Numbered from the stretch's first letter, positions 20,815 to 29,187 are shown. The stretch is DNA of 64,000 bases from Paenibacillus tengchongensis (GCF_008973665.1 NZ_WACP01000002.1:1-64000), one strand, 5' to 3'. Program-made: numbers and translations. The notes: generated by a model not told the origin, from the sequence alone.

Positions 20815-21576
20815 GTGTCCAAGATTATTGCCATAGCAAACCAAAAGGGCGGTGTCGGAAAAACTACAACTTCCGTCAACCTGGGAGCCGGAATGGCTAC
20901 CCTGGGGAAGCGGGTGCTATTAGTCGATATAGACCCACAGGGCAACACAACCAGCGGCGTTGGCGTCAATAAGGCTGATGTCGCCAATTGCGTATATGAT
21001 ATTCTAATTAATGAAGCCAACCCGGAAGAAACGATTTTAGAGACGGAAATCGAAGGCCTGCATATTATACCGGCAACGATCCAACTGGCCGGGGCTGAGA
21101 TTGAATTAGTGTCTACCATTTCCCGTGAATTGAAGCTCAAGAAAGCTCTTCACGCTGTGAAAAGCAATTATGATTATATTATTATTGATTGTCCGCCATC
21201 ATTAGGTATTCTTACGATTAACTCATTGACTGCCGCAGACTCTGTCATTATTCCGATTCAATGTGAATATTACGCGCTGGAGGGGCTCAGCCAACTGCTC
21301 AATACAGTCCGTCTCGTGCAGAAGAACCTGAATCCCCATTTGAAGATTGAGGGCGTATTATTGACAATGCTCGATGCCCGGACCAATCTCGGTATTCAGG
21401 TGATTGAAGAAGTGAAGAAGTATTTTCAAGAAAAAGTATATCGAACCATTATTCCCCGCAATGTACGGCTTAGCGAGGCACCGTCGCATGGCCAGTCCAT
21501 TATAACCTATGATACCCGGTCCAAAGGGGCGGAAGTGTATTTAGAGCTGGCAAAGGAAGTGATCTCCTATGAGTAA
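20815..21576 (+). CDS. soj: chromosome partitioning ATPase Soj (ParA)
   Basis: A 253-residue ParA-type ATPase with the deviant Walker A KGGVGKTTTSVNLG, the DIDPQGN switch and IIIDCPPSLG. It works with Spo0J on origin segregation and controls DnaA in B. subtilis. I start at GTG 20815, which has GAGGTG 6 nt upstream; an in-frame GTG three codons earlier is part of that ribosome site. It overlaps spo0J by 8 nt. Confidence 0.96.
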   Translation: MSKIIAIANQKGGVGKTTTSVNLGAGMATLGKRVLLVDIDPQGNTTSGVGVNKADVANCVYDILINEANPEETILETEIEGLHIIPATIQLAGAEIELVSTISRELKLKKALHAVKSNYDYIIIDCPPSLGILTINSLTAADSVIIPIQCEYYALEGLSQLLNTVRLVQKNLNPHLKIEGVLLTMLDARTNLGIQVIEEVKKYFQEKVYRTIIPRNVRLSEAPSHGQSIITYDTRSKGAEVYLELAKEVISYE

Positions 21577-22411
21577 ACGTTTAGGCAAAGGGCTGGATGC
21601 TCTGATTCCTTCATTGTCTATTAATGAAGATGATAAAGTGGTTGAAATCCCACTGAGTCAGTTGCGGGCCAATCCTTACCAACCGCGAAAGAATTTTGAT
21701 GAAGATGCCATTCATGAATTAGCTGAATCAATCAGACAGCATGGCGTTATTCAACCGATTATTGTTCGCAGCGTACTAAAAGGCTATGAAATCATCGCCG
21801 GGGAACGCCGTTTCCGGGCGTCACAATATTGCGGCAAAGCAACCATTCCAGCTGTGGTTCGTTCATTTAGCGACCAACAGGTTATGGAGATTGCCCTGAT
21901 TGAGAATTTGCAGCGCGAGAATCTAAATGCGATGGAAATTGCGGTCGCCTATCAGGGGTTAATGGATCAATTTTCCTTGACGCAGGAAGAACTTTCCTTA
22001 AAGGTTGGCAAATCAAGATCGCATATTGCTAATTTTTTGAGATTACTGACACTGCCCGAAGAAGTAAAGGAATATGTTTCACGTGGAACAATTTCAATGG
22101 GACATGCCCGTGCTATTGTTGGACTTAAGGATCCCGCAACTATAAAAGAATTGGCTAAGCAATGCGTCGAGCAAGAATGGAACGTTCGCCAGTTGGAAGA
22201 GATCGTCAAGAACCTGGATCGGAAGCCGACGAATGCTGCTAAAGTTAAGACAGTGAAGGTTGATCCCTATATCAATAATGTAGAAGAAACTTTACGTGAG
22301 AGATTCAAAACAACGGTAAAGATTAAGCAAGGAAAAGACAAAGGTAAAATTGAAATCAATTATTACAGTGCGCAGGATTTGGAAAGACTTCTTGAAATGC
22401 TGGGGAATTAA
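21569..22411 (+). CDS. parB: chromosome partitioning protein Spo0J (ParB)
   Basis: A 280-residue ParB CTPase. The N-terminus KRLGKGLDALIPS is the Soj-activating segment. The CTP-binding motifs GERRFRAS and ENLQREN, a helix-turn-helix and a C-terminal dimerisation domain (DLERLLEMLGN) follow. It loads at parS as a clamp and recruits SMC. A parS site lies inside its own coding sequence at 22075-22090, as in B. subtilis spo0J. Confidence 0.97.
   Translation: MSKRLGKGLDALIPSLSINEDDKVVEIPLSQLRANPYQPRKNFDEDAIHELAESIRQHGVIQPIIVRSVLKGYEIIAGERRFRASQYCGKATIPAVVRSFSDQQVMEIALIENLQRENLNAMEIAVAYQGLMDQFSLTQEELSLKVGKSRSHIANFLRLLTLPEEVKEYVSRGTISMGHARAIVGLKDPATIKELAKQCVEQEWNVRQLEEIVKNLDRKPTNAAKVKTVKVDPYINNVEETLRERFKTTVKIKQGKDKGKIEINYYSAQDLERLLEMLGN
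22075..22090. promoter_or_regulatory. parS centromere site 2, inside spo0J
   Basis: TGTTTCACGTGGAACA; its reverse complement TGTTCCACGTGAAACA matches the parS consensus exactly. It lies 2.6 kb from site 1. Confidence 0.93.
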
Positions 22412-22433
22412 TGCGAATCGGTTAGTATTCGTG

Positions 22434-22482
22434 AACATACTCTGAGATATCCTGGGAATGGATATGGAGGAGTATGTTTTTT
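22434..22482 (+). terminator. terminator after spo0J
   Basis: AACATACTC pairs with GAGTATGTT, and an inner ATATCC pairs with GGATAT. A six-T run follows. Confidence 0.85.
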
Positions 22483-22509
22483 ATACTATAGAGGATGGGG
22501 GTGGAGATC

Positions 22510-23673
22510 ATGCAACACATGGTTTATCTGGATCATGCGGCTACTTCGTGGCCCAAACCGCCGGAAGTGGCCGCTGCGATGATGGATGCGCTGCAAAACT
22601 CCGGCGCGAATGCTGGCCGTGGCAATCATTCCCTGGCTGTCGGGACCGGGAGAGTACTCGTGCGTGCACGAAGTATGCTTAGTGAATTGTTTGGAGTGAC
22701 AAATTCCCAGGATATTGCCTTCACCCATAACACAACAATGGGGCTAAATATGGCCATAAGGGGCACACTTCAACCAGGGGATCATGTCATTTCAACGATG
22801 ACTGAACACAACTCTGTGCGGCGTCCGCTGGAATACTTGCGCAACAAGATCGGCATTGAAGTCGATTACTTGCAGGTGAACCGGAAAGGGCAAGTGGACT
22901 TGCGTAAGCTTGAACAGGCGTTTAGGCCGAATACACGAATGGTTATATGTAACCATAGCTCTAATCTGCTTGGCAGCGTATTGCCGGTAGGACAGATTGG
23001 AGATATCGCCAAATCGCGCGGTGCACTGTTTTTGGTGGATGCAGCACAAAGCGCGGGATCGCTTGAAATTGATGTTAAACGGATGAATATTGACCTGCTC
23101 GCTTTCCCCGGTCATAAGGGACTGCTTGGACCACAGGGGACCGGGGGGCTTTATATTTCACCGCACTTGGATTTAGAGCCGCTGCTGTTTGGCGGGACGG
23201 GAAGTCAGTCTGAGAATAGCATGCAACCGAATGTGCGGCCTGACCGGTATGAAGCAGGAACGCAGAACGCGGTGGGGATTGCCGGTCTGTTGGCCGGTTT
23301 GAAGGTGATCCGTAATTTAGGGGTGCAAAATATACATCATCAAGAATGGCTGCAGACACAGCAGATGATCGAGGGGCTGTCGGACATTCCTGGGTTGAGA
23401 TTGCTTGGGCCAGAGTTGGGGGAAATACGTACAGGAATAGTGTCCTTTGTAATTGAGGGAGAGGATTCGGCGGCGATTGCCCACTGTCTGGACCGTGAGT
23501 ATAATATAGCCGTTCGTGCCGGAATGCATTGTACGCCGCTTGCCCATCAATCGGCCGACACACTGGAAAGCGGTGCGGTTAGAGTAAGTGTAGGGGTGAG
23601 CACAACAGAAGCGGATATACAGCGGTTGCTCGACGCCATGAGGGAGCGGTATGGCCGCGGCAGCAGACAATAA
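22510..23673 (+). CDS. cysteine desulfurase family PLP-dependent enzyme (class V aminotransferase fold)
   Basis: A 387-residue fold-type I PLP enzyme. MVYLDHAATSWPKPPEV is the classic NifS/SufS-like start. THNTTMGLN binds the cofactor phosphate, DAAQSAG holds the aspartate that pairs with the pyridine nitrogen, and FPGHKGLLGPQGTGG carries the Schiff-base lysine. Near the C-terminus, RAGMHCTPLAH supplies the cysteine typical of desulfurases. It may donate sulfur from cysteine, but no scaffold gene is adjacent, so the acceptor is unknown. The start could also be 15 nt upstream or at the next Met (22519). Confidence 0.85.
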   Translation: MQHMVYLDHAATSWPKPPEVAAAMMDALQNSGANAGRGNHSLAVGTGRVLVRARSMLSELFGVTNSQDIAFTHNTTMGLNMAIRGTLQPGDHVISTMTEHNSVRRPLEYLRNKIGIEVDYLQVNRKGQVDLRKLEQAFRPNTRMVICNHSSNLLGSVLPVGQIGDIAKSRGALFLVDAAQSAGSLEIDVKRMNIDLLAFPGHKGLLGPQGTGGLYISPHLDLEPLLFGGTGSQSENSMQPNVRPDRYEAGTQNAVGIAGLLAGLKVIRNLGVQNIHHQEWLQTQQMIEGLSDIPGLRLLGPELGEIRTGIVSFVIEGEDSAAIAHCLDREYNIAVRAGMHCTPLAHQSADTLESGAVRVSVGVSTTEADIQRLLDAMRERYGRGSRQ

Positions 23674-23691
23674 TAAAGGATGGTTCAAGCG

Positions 23692-24192
23692 ATGTCAGAA
23701 TTAAATGAGTTGTTTAGCGAGCAATTGGCAGTAGTGCTGATGGCTTTGTGTTTTATTGTTTTTATCATACTGATTATAATGATTAGCCAAAGTGTGAAGC
23801 TGCGCAAAATGCGCCGCAGATACGAAGCGATGATGGCAGGCAGCGGCGTGGAGGATCTGGAAAGCCTGCTGATTGACTTGAAGAACCAGGCCGACATGCT
23901 CGAAGAGGGACAACGGGAACAGAAAACGCAAATTGAAGCGGCACATGCTAAAATGCGCGGGATGAAATCTAAGATGGCGATGAAACGGTACAATGCTTTT
24001 GGCGAACGCGGTAATGATATGAGCTTCTCGCTGGCGATTCTGGATGATAACCATAGCGGTGTAGTTCTTACCAGTCTGCATAACCGTGAAAATTCATATA
24101 TTTATTCTAAACCCCTTGAAGGGGGAGCGTCGCAGTATCCTTTATCGCCGGAGGAAAAAGAGGTTATTGCTCTCGCGTTGCAGCAGAGTTAG
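23692..24192 (+). CDS. DUF4446 family membrane-anchored protein
   Basis: A 166-residue protein with one N-terminal membrane helix (about 11-35, LAVVLMALCFIVFIILIIMI), a charged coiled coil (about 40-95) and a small C-terminal beta domain (SFSLAILDDNHSGVVLTSLH). This matches the DUF4446 family of unknown function, common near parAB in Paenibacilli. I chose ATG 23692 with AAAGGATGG 8 nt upstream. Its last 29 bp overlap the 3' end of the convergent yyaC gene. Confidence 0.82.
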   Translation: MSELNELFSEQLAVVLMALCFIVFIILIIMISQSVKLRKMRRRYEAMMAGSGVEDLESLLIDLKNQADMLEEGQREQKTQIEAAHAKMRGMKSKMAMKRYNAFGERGNDMSFSLAILDDNHSGVVLTSLHNRENSYIYSKPLEGGASQYPLSPEEKEVIALALQQS

Positions 24193-24772
24193 CATGCAGA
24201 CACCATTGCTTTAAGGCGGAGTATAAGCTGGCTGCGATAATATCGGATAGGCGCATAACAAGGCTCAGTCTGGTATTCTGAAGCACAAAATATTCCATGA
24301 ATCCCCCGACGTTTACGATTCCCGTCAAATGAATATCTCCTACCGGAGGCAACTGCTTATTAACGCCGGCACCCGGTTTAAGCGGCCCTTCGACGACCTG
24401 GATGCAGCCGACGCTGGCTGAATGACCAAGACAAGCATCGATTCCAATGATAAACGGATTGCGGTGTTTTTCGTGAATAAGACTCAGGGTCTCCTCCAGA
24501 TTAACGGCGTGGACCGGCTCATCTAATGTGCCGTAAAGATGAAACAAAGGGCTATGGAAACGGGCCAGTGCCGTACCGACCAGCGGACCAAGGGCATCAC
24601 CCGTAGAACGGTCTGTACCCACACAGACAACGACAATTGGAGTGTCCGGACGGGTGCGGGAAAAGTGAAACAGCAGGCGGTGCGTGATCGCCGAATAAAT
24701 ATCGGGATCCTCATGGGATATTTTTAAGCAGGAAGGCTCCGGCAAGGGAGCGGCTTTGGAAAAGAGGTTCAT
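24164..24772 (-). CDS. yyaC: spore protease-like protein YyaC (DUF1256)
   Basis: A 202-residue protein with GTDRSTGDALGPLVGT and IIGIDACLGHSASVG, the hallmarks of the YyaC family, which resembles germination proteases in fold. In B. subtilis yyaC is forespore-expressed and sits next to spo0J. AAAGGA lies 7 nt before the ATG. It is head-on to replication. No terminator separates it from the opposing DUF4446 gene; the two 3' ends overlap by 29 bp. It is a good marker that the organism sporulates. Confidence 0.92.
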   Translation of the reverse strand: MNLFSKAAPLPEPSCLKISHEDPDIYSAITHRLLFHFSRTRPDTPIVVVCVGTDRSTGDALGPLVGTALARFHSPLFHLYGTLDEPVHAVNLEETLSLIHEKHRNPFIIGIDACLGHSASVGCIQVVEGPLKPGAGVNKQLPPVGDIHLTGIVNVGGFMEYFVLQNTRLSLVMRLSDIIAASLYSALKQWCLHANSAATREQ

Positions 24773-24967
24773 ACAATCTTCCTTTCTGGGCGGGAATTAT
24801 ACGAAAATATCACGCTATTTAATTTATTCCAGAAAAAGCTTATAATCGTGCAAAGGCGCTGCTGTGCGGAAGAGCTTTGCTGATGATCCTAGTATATGGA
24901 TGTATAAGAGTTTTTATACTTCGCGGTCAAGAGATTGAACAACAAACCGAAAGAGGGAGGCGAGAAG

Positions 24968-25240
24968 ATGGAGGGAGAACTGCTGATTGCCTTTGATTCC
25001 ACCCAGCAGGCACTGCGGGCGGAAATGCTGCTGGAATACGCTGAAATAGAAATCGATATCTTCCCGACTCCCAAAGAGATTACGGCAGGCTGTGCCATGT
25101 CCATTGCCTTTTACCGAAACGCACTGGAACCGGTCTGCACCCTTATTAAGGAGCAGTCGATCGAAATTCGCGGGATTTACGGAAGAACCGGGGACGGCGG
25201 CGGATATGCAATAATCGTGGAACAGGAGGAGATTGGATGA
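24968..25240 (+). CDS. DUF3343 domain protein
   Basis: A 90-residue protein matching DUF3343 (LLIAFDSTQQALRAEMLL, PTPKEITAGCAMSIAF). The family is tied by genomic context to selenium and sulfur metabolism elsewhere, but its role here is unknown. The conserved Cys in TAGCAMS is present. GGGAGG lies 8 nt before the ATG. Its stop overlaps the start of the MscS gene (ATGA). Confidence 0.8.
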   Translation: MEGELLIAFDSTQQALRAEMLLEYAEIEIDIFPTPKEITAGCAMSIAFYRNALEPVCTLIKEQSIEIRGIYGRTGDGGGYAIIVEQEEIG

Positions 25241-26274
25241 ACCAATGGCTGTTGAATGCCGCGGACCCTACTGAACAAACCATACAAAGTGTAGTCACCT
25301 TTAGCGATAAAATCTGGGCTTGGTTTACCGATGCCGATATGTGGGCCAATGTCATGTTTGCCGGAATCCGGATTCTGGCCATCTTTATACTGACCCGAAT
25401 TGTTATCAAGATTGTCAGTAAAGTGATTGACCGCTCTATGGAGAGTGAGAGTAAAGGGGGGAGATTGCTCTCTAACAACCGGAGGATCACTACCGTCGGG
25501 GGCTTGCTGAAGAATGTAGTGACGGTCATCTGTAATTTCATTATGATCATGCTGATCCTCTCGGAGTTTGGCTTCCAGCTTGGACCGCTTCTGGCAAGTG
25601 CCAGTGTGGCCGGTCTGGCAATTGGTTTCGGTGCACAAAGTTTGGTCAAGGATGTAATTACGGGCTTCTTTATTATTTTTGAGGACCAGTTCGCAGTCGG
25701 CGACGTTATCCAGATCGGGAATTATAAAGGAACTGTAGAGATGATTGGTCTGCGGACAACAAAACTATTGAGTACGACCGGTGAGGTGCACATCATCCCG
25801 AACGGCTCTATCGTCAATATCACCAATTACTCGCTGGCCAATGCGCTGGCTGTGGTAGACGTACCGGTGAAGATGGAGCGGGGTCTGGAAGCAACCCTGG
25901 CACTGATCGGCAATGCCCTGAAAGGCATCGAAGAACGGAATCCCAGTGTTATTGAATATCCGAATATTCTTGGTATTCAATCCATGAGTACCTCTGAGTT
26001 TGTAATCCGCGTGGCGGCCAATTGTCTGCCCAATGGCAGGGAATCCGCAGAACGGCAAATTCAGGCTGACATTAAGCAGGCATTGGAGGAACAGGGCGCG
26101 CTGGAAGCGGCAAAGGCAGAGGCAGCAGCGAAAGAAGCAGCAGAGCGTGAAGCCAGGGAACAGGCGGAGAAAGAGCAACTTGCCCAGTCAGACCCGCGTG
26201 ATACCCAGTCGGAGGCGCTGCGCCTGATCAAGCAAATTGCCGCAGCATCGGAAGCAGACGGCCAAAAATCGTAA
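25237..26274 (+). CDS. small-conductance mechanosensitive channel (MscS family)
   Basis: A 345-residue channel with three membrane segments. The pore helix is rich in Gly/Ala (LLASASVAGLAIGFGAQSLV), followed by VKDVITGFFIIFEDQFAVGD and the cytoplasmic beta domain (EVHIIPNGSIVNITNYS). It releases osmolytes on hypo-osmotic shock. The C-terminal 60 residues or so form a charged Ala/Glu/Lys helix, probably a coiled coil, absent from minimal MscS. It is coupled to the DUF3343 gene by a 4-nt overlap and followed closely by a DUF951 gene. Confidence 0.92.
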   Translation: MNQWLLNAADPTEQTIQSVVTFSDKIWAWFTDADMWANVMFAGIRILAIFILTRIVIKIVSKVIDRSMESESKGGRLLSNNRRITTVGGLLKNVVTVICNFIMIMLILSEFGFQLGPLLASASVAGLAIGFGAQSLVKDVITGFFIIFEDQFAVGDVIQIGNYKGTVEMIGLRTTKLLSTTGEVHIIPNGSIVNITNYSLANALAVVDVPVKMERGLEATLALIGNALKGIEERNPSVIEYPNILGIQSMSTSEFVIRVAANCLPNGRESAERQIQADIKQALEEQGALEAAKAEAAAKEAAEREAREQAEKEQLAQSDPRDTQSEALRLIKQIAAASEADGQKS

Positions 26275-26287
26275 AGGGTGATGAGTA

Positions 26288-26503
26288 ATGGAACGCAAGG
26301 TCTTCGGGCTGGGCGATATTGTGCAGATGAAGAAACCGCATCCCTGCGGCAGCAATGAAATGGAAATCATCCGTATGGGGATGGATATCCGGATTAAATG
26401 TGTCGGCTGCCAGCACAGTGTTCTGATTCCCCGGGCCAAATTCGAGAAGAATATGAAGAAAGTGCTGCGGTCTGCGGAAGGGGATACAGCAACAAATATT
26501 TAA
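26288..26503 (+). CDS. DUF951 family small protein
   Basis: A 71-residue protein. It starts MERKVFGLGDIVQMKKPHPCG and has cysteines in HPCG and CVGCQ that could form a metal site. This matches DUF951, a conserved Firmicute family of unknown function commonly found beside MscS and ychF near rpsF. It begins 13 nt after the MscS stop. Confidence 0.88.
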   Translation: MERKVFGLGDIVQMKKPHPCGSNEMEIIRMGMDIRIKCVGCQHSVLIPRAKFEKNMKKVLRSAEGDTATNI

Positions 26504-26506
26504 TGC

Positions 26507-26535
26507 TTGCAAAATAATAAATACAGTGCTATAAT
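26507..26535 (+). promoter_or_regulatory. tRNA-Ser promoter
   Basis: TTGCAA (26507-26512), a 17-bp spacer and TATAAT (26530-26535) lie 12 bp before the tRNA. The promoter begins only 3 nt after the DUF951 stop. Confidence 0.85.
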
Positions 26536-26547
26536 AAATCTTGCTGC

Positions 26548-26638
26548 GGAGAGGTACCCAAGAGGCCCAAGGGGGCTGACTCGAAATCAGTTAGGCGTGT
26601 CAAAGCGTGCGTGGGTTCGAATCCCACCCTCTCCGCCA
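26548..26638 (+). tRNA. tRNA-Ser, anticodon CGA
   Basis: A 91-nt class II tRNA. The acceptor stem GGAGAGG pairs with CCTCTCC, with G73 and an encoded CCA. The anticodon loop CTCGAAA gives anticodon CGA (26582-26584), decoding UCG. The long variable arm and the T loop TTCGAAT are present. It stands alone with its own promoter and terminator. Confidence 0.97.
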
Positions 26639-26671
26639 CCTCAGCATATATAAGTTAGTTAATAAATAACC

Positions 26672-26699
26672 AAAGCCTCCGCTAAGCGGAGGCTTTTTT
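26672..26699 (+). terminator. terminator after tRNA-Ser
   Basis: AAGCCTCCGC pairs with GCGGAGGCTT around a TAA loop, followed by a T run. Confidence 0.92.
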
Positions 26700-26723
26700 G
26701 TTGCGAGTTTAAGATGTCTTCGG

Positions 26724-26780
26724 GTCCCCACAAAGTAATAGGAATAAGCTGCGTTGGTATTCACTTCACTTTGTGGGGTT
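26724..26780. repeat. solitary copy of the CCCC(A/G)CAAAGT inverted-arm repeat
   Basis: CCCCACAAAGT (26726-26736) pairs perfectly with ACTTTGTGGGG (26768-26778). Length and arms match the units of the tandem array at 42394-42650. An inner GAATA/TATTC pair may extend the structure. Confidence 0.75.
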
Positions 26781-26786
26781 GAAACA

Positions 26787-26813
26787 AAAAGAGGGACCGC
26801 AAGGGTCCCTCTT
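26787..26813 (-). terminator. terminator for the minus-strand yjzC transcript
   Basis: AAAGAGGGACC pairs with GGGTCCCTCTTT around a short loop. The T run (TTTTTG) follows on the minus strand only, so it probably ends the yjzC transcript. The 26814-27044 stretch between has no gene I can support on either strand. Confidence 0.75.
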
Positions 26814-27044
26814 TAGGAGGCAGTACATCATTGATGAACGGATTTTGTCTGTCTGCAGCTTCTAAAGTGAATGGGCAGTGCTCAAGGTGAATGCTCTTTT
26901 TTAAGGAGCGCCTTACGCTTCCCGTGGTACAATAGTTGCTTTATTCAGAAACCCTGTGAGATCCAATGGAACCACACCTCTCTTTTGTACTGCCTGAGTA
27001 TATTATGTGCAGATTGCTTTCGTTTATACATGGCTGCTGAAAAA

Positions 27045-27242
27045 TTAATGGACCCGCGCCTTCTCGACCTTTTTCCACTTGCGGTCCTTATTGGTCGTTT
27101 CCGGGAAGGTGTCCCCACGCTTCATCTCAATGCGCTTCGGATTCTGGATCTGGGTGTGAAAGCTGCGCGCTTCGCCCACTTCGGTATAAATGCCGGGATT
27201 CGGCGCCTTGTCGCCTTTTTCAAATTCAGTCTGCTCGCCCAT
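27045..27242 (-). CDS. yjzC: YjzC family small protein
   Basis: A 65-residue protein with TEFEKGDKAPNPGIYTEVGE and GDTFPETTNKDRKW, matching the YjzC family seen in spore-formers. Its function is not established. AAGGAGG is 9 nt upstream of the ATG. It is head-on to replication and divergent from rpsF. Confidence 0.85.
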   Translation of the reverse strand: MGEQTEFEKGDKAPNPGIYTEVGEARSFHTQIQNPKRIEMKRGDTFPETTNKDRKWKKVEKARVH

Positions 27243-27351
27243 AGATATTGCCCTCCTTTAGGTAAGTAAGTGCATTGAATATTGTGCGCTGTGTGAAGAA
27301 GGTTCATGTAGTGGCGGGGATACCTTTTCCTGCCGTCCCGCTTTGTTTTAC

Positions 27352-27380
27352 TTGCAATTGCAGAGCCGGTTTGGTATAGT
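27352..27380 (+). promoter_or_regulatory. rpsF operon promoter
   Basis: TTGCAA (27352-27357), a 17-bp spacer and TATAGT (27375-27380). The resulting leader of about 75 nt contains a small hairpin (CTCCTGA pairing with TCAGGGG at 27416-27436). Confidence 0.82.
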
Positions 27381-27462
27381 AATACGGTGCGAGTTTACAT
27401 TTGTGCTCGTTCCTTGCTCCTGACATTGATCAGGGGCCTCAGACCATAAGGAGGTGAAACAT

Positions 27463-27747
27463 ATGCGCAAATATGAAGTGATGTACATTATTCGCCCTGA
27501 TCTTGAGCAAGAAGCCGTTCAAGCAGCAGTCGAAAAATTCCAAGGCATCATCTCCAACGGCGGAGAAATTACAAAGCACGAAGTGCAAGGTAAACGCCGT
27601 CTTGCGTATGAGATCAAGAAGTTCCGTGATGGCGTCTTTGTTCTGGTTAACTTCACTGCAGAACCTGCAGTAGTTACTGAGCTTGAGCGTATCATGAAGA
27701 TTTCCGACGAAGTAATTCGTTATCTCATTACGAACGACGTTGCCTAA
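27463..27747 (+). CDS. rpsF: 30S ribosomal protein S6
   Basis: A 94-residue S6 starting MRKYEVMYIIRPDLE. It binds S18 on the platform of the 30S subunit. AAGGAGGTGA lies 5 nt upstream of ATG 27463; an in-frame GTG within that site is not the start. First gene of rpsF-ssb-rpsR. Confidence 0.97.
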   Translation: MRKYEVMYIIRPDLEQEAVQAAVEKFQGIISNGGEITKHEVQGKRRLAYEIKKFRDGVFVLVNFTAEPAVVTELERIMKISDEVIRYLITNDVA

Positions 27748-27795
27748 GCATCTGACAAGCTTTGTAGTGAATCGCTGTAAAGGAGGGGACTAGAA

Positions 27796-28293
27796 TTGTT
27801 GAACCGTATCATTTTGATCGGTCGGTTGACCCGTGACCCGGAGCTTCGTTATACCCCTGCTGGTGTTGCCGTAACGCAGTTTACGCTTGCCGTAGACCGC
27901 AATTTTACGGGCCAGAACGGTGAACGCGAGGCGGACTTCATCCCGATTGTAACCTGGAGACAGCTGGCGGAGACCTGTGCCAATTACTTGCGCAAAGGAC
28001 GTCTGGCAGCCGTGGAAGGACGCATCCAAGTACGGAATTACGAAAATAATGAAGGTAAGCGTGTATACGTAACCGAAGTCATTGCCGATAATGTCCGTTT
28101 CCTGGAATCTTCGCAGAACCGCGATGGTGGTAACTCATCGAGCGGAGCAGGTATGCCGGAAGAACCAGCCTATGGCGGTGGCGGTAACAGTGGACGCGGA
28201 AATAATAATTTCTCGCGCAGCAACAATCAACAGGATCCTTTTTCCGGCGATGGAAAACCGATCGACATATCGGACGATGATTTGCCATTTTAA
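27796..28293 (+). CDS. ssb: single-stranded DNA-binding protein
   Basis: A 165-residue SSB with the OB fold ([20 protein letters not shown]), a Gly/Asn/Ser-rich flexible linker, and the acidic tip DISDDDLPF that recruits partner proteins. It starts at TTG 27796, with AAAGGAGGGG about 7 nt upstream. A second TTG follows immediately, so the start could be one codon later. Confidence 0.97.
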   Translation: MLNRIILIGRLTRDPELRYTPAGVAVTQFTLAVDRNFTGQNGEREADFIPIVTWRQLAETCANYLRKGRLAAVEGRIQVRNYENNEGKRVYVTEVIADNVRFLESSQNRDGGNSSSGAGMPEEPAYGGGGNSGRGNNNFSRSNNQQDPFSGDGKPIDISDDDLPF

Positions 28294-28314
28294 TTAGGAA
28301 GGACTGAAACGGAC

Positions 28315-28587
28315 ATGGCTTTCAAACAAAGAGAAGGCGGAGACAACGACAAGCGGCCAGCTCGTCGTGGTGGACGTAACAAGCGCAAGAAAGTGTGCTA
28401 CTTCACTGTGAACAAAATTACTCACATTGACTATAAAGACACTGAGCTTCTGAAGAAGTTCATCAGCGAACGCGGCAAAATCTTGCCTCGTCGTGTAACT
28501 GGCACCAGTGCCAAGTACCAACGCGCTCTGACTATTGCTGTAAAGCGCTCGCGTCAAATCGCGCTGCTGCCTTACACAACAGAATAA
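28315..28587 (+). CDS. rpsR: 30S ribosomal protein S18
   Basis: A 90-residue S18. The core [18 protein letters not shown] and [20 protein letters not shown] is intact, with a basic N-terminal extension. Third gene of the rpsF operon, followed by a strong terminator. Confidence 0.97.
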   Translation: MAFKQREGGDNDKRPARRGGRNKRKKVCYFTVNKITHIDYKDTELLKKFISERGKILPRRVTGTSAKYQRALTIAVKRSRQIALLPYTTE

Positions 28588-28601
28588 GACGTATAATAAC
28601 G

Positions 28602-28630
28602 AAGCAGCCGGATCATCCGGCTGCTTTTTT
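28602..28630 (+). terminator. terminator of the rpsF operon
   Basis: A perfect stem (AAGCAGCCGGAT with its complement) is followed by six T. Confidence 0.93.
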
Positions 28631-28733
28631 ATATATAAGGGCAGAACTGGTAGTATAAGCTGGTTTCTTCGGATATAATCTAGAACGACAGTATAGACTG
28701 CTGCTACATCATAAACCAACTGGAGGCATACGA

Positions 28734-29108
28734 ATGATCAGTGCAAGCCCCTATGTAATTATTGAACAGGTGCAGGAATCGGTGGAATATTACCAGAGTG
28801 TGCTGGGGGGAGACATTAAGGTGCTCAACGAGCATCAAGGCAAATGGCTGCATGCAGAGCTGCATTTGGGCCAGACGCTGATTCATTTCTCCGATGACTA
28901 TGGGCGGGGTGCGAAGACAGAGAATGTCAGCATTATTCTGCATTTGGACACGGAAGAACAGCTTCAAGGTATATATGACAAGCTCAAGGCTGATGGCGGC
29001 AAAGTATCTGTAGAGTTGCAAAAAACCTTCTTCGGCGCGCTGCATGGACAGGTCTCCGATGTCAGAAACGGGATCACCTGGGTCATGAATTGCTTTATCG
29101 GCCATTGA
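28734..29108 (+). CDS. VOC (glyoxalase/bleomycin-resistance fold) family protein
   Basis: A 124-residue protein with two beta-alpha-beta-beta-beta units of the VOC fold: SPYVIIEQVQESVEYYQSVLGG and NVSIILHLDTEEQLQGIYDKL. It ends GITWVMNC. It resembles PhnB-type members, whose substrates vary; no specific activity can be assigned. GGAGG lies 7 nt before the ATG. It is a single-gene unit. Confidence 0.85.
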   Translation: MISASPYVIIEQVQESVEYYQSVLGGDIKVLNEHQGKWLHAELHLGQTLIHFSDDYGRGAKTENVSIILHLDTEEQLQGIYDKLKADGGKVSVELQKTFFGALHGQVSDVRNGITWVMNCFIGH

Positions 29109-29133
29109 CGTACAGTATGTAATGTAGTAAATT
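29105..29133 (+). promoter_or_regulatory. promoter of the MutS2-like gene leader
   Basis: TTGACG (29105-29110), a 17-bp spacer and TAAATT (29128-29133). The -35 overlaps the stop codon of the VOC gene. Transcription would begin near 29140. Confidence 0.6.
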
Positions 29134-29163
29134 ACAAATATCCTAACCAAAGGGGAAATTTTG

Positions 29164-29187
29164 ATGACGGGGTTCGTTCTTAACTAA
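29164..29187 (+). CDS. putative leader peptide (7 codons) of the MutS2-like gene
   Basis: ATG ACG GGG TTC GTT CTT AAC TAA, encoding MTGFVLN. AAAGGGG lies 8 nt upstream, so it could be translated. Codons 5-8 including the stop (29176-29187) are exactly the 5' arm of the 12-bp stem that closes the leader RNA, so a translating or stalled ribosome would unfold it. No direct evidence of expression. Confidence 0.5.
   Translation: MTGFVLN

Noticed and set aside
26871..27269. A 132-codon plus-strand frame across the yjzC locus
   Set aside because: It is antisense to the supported yjzC gene, and its upstream part lacks a ribosome site.
27416..27445. S6:S18 autoregulatory leader motif before rpsF
   Set aside because: Only a simple hairpin is visible, and the bulged CCG element of the known motif could not be found.
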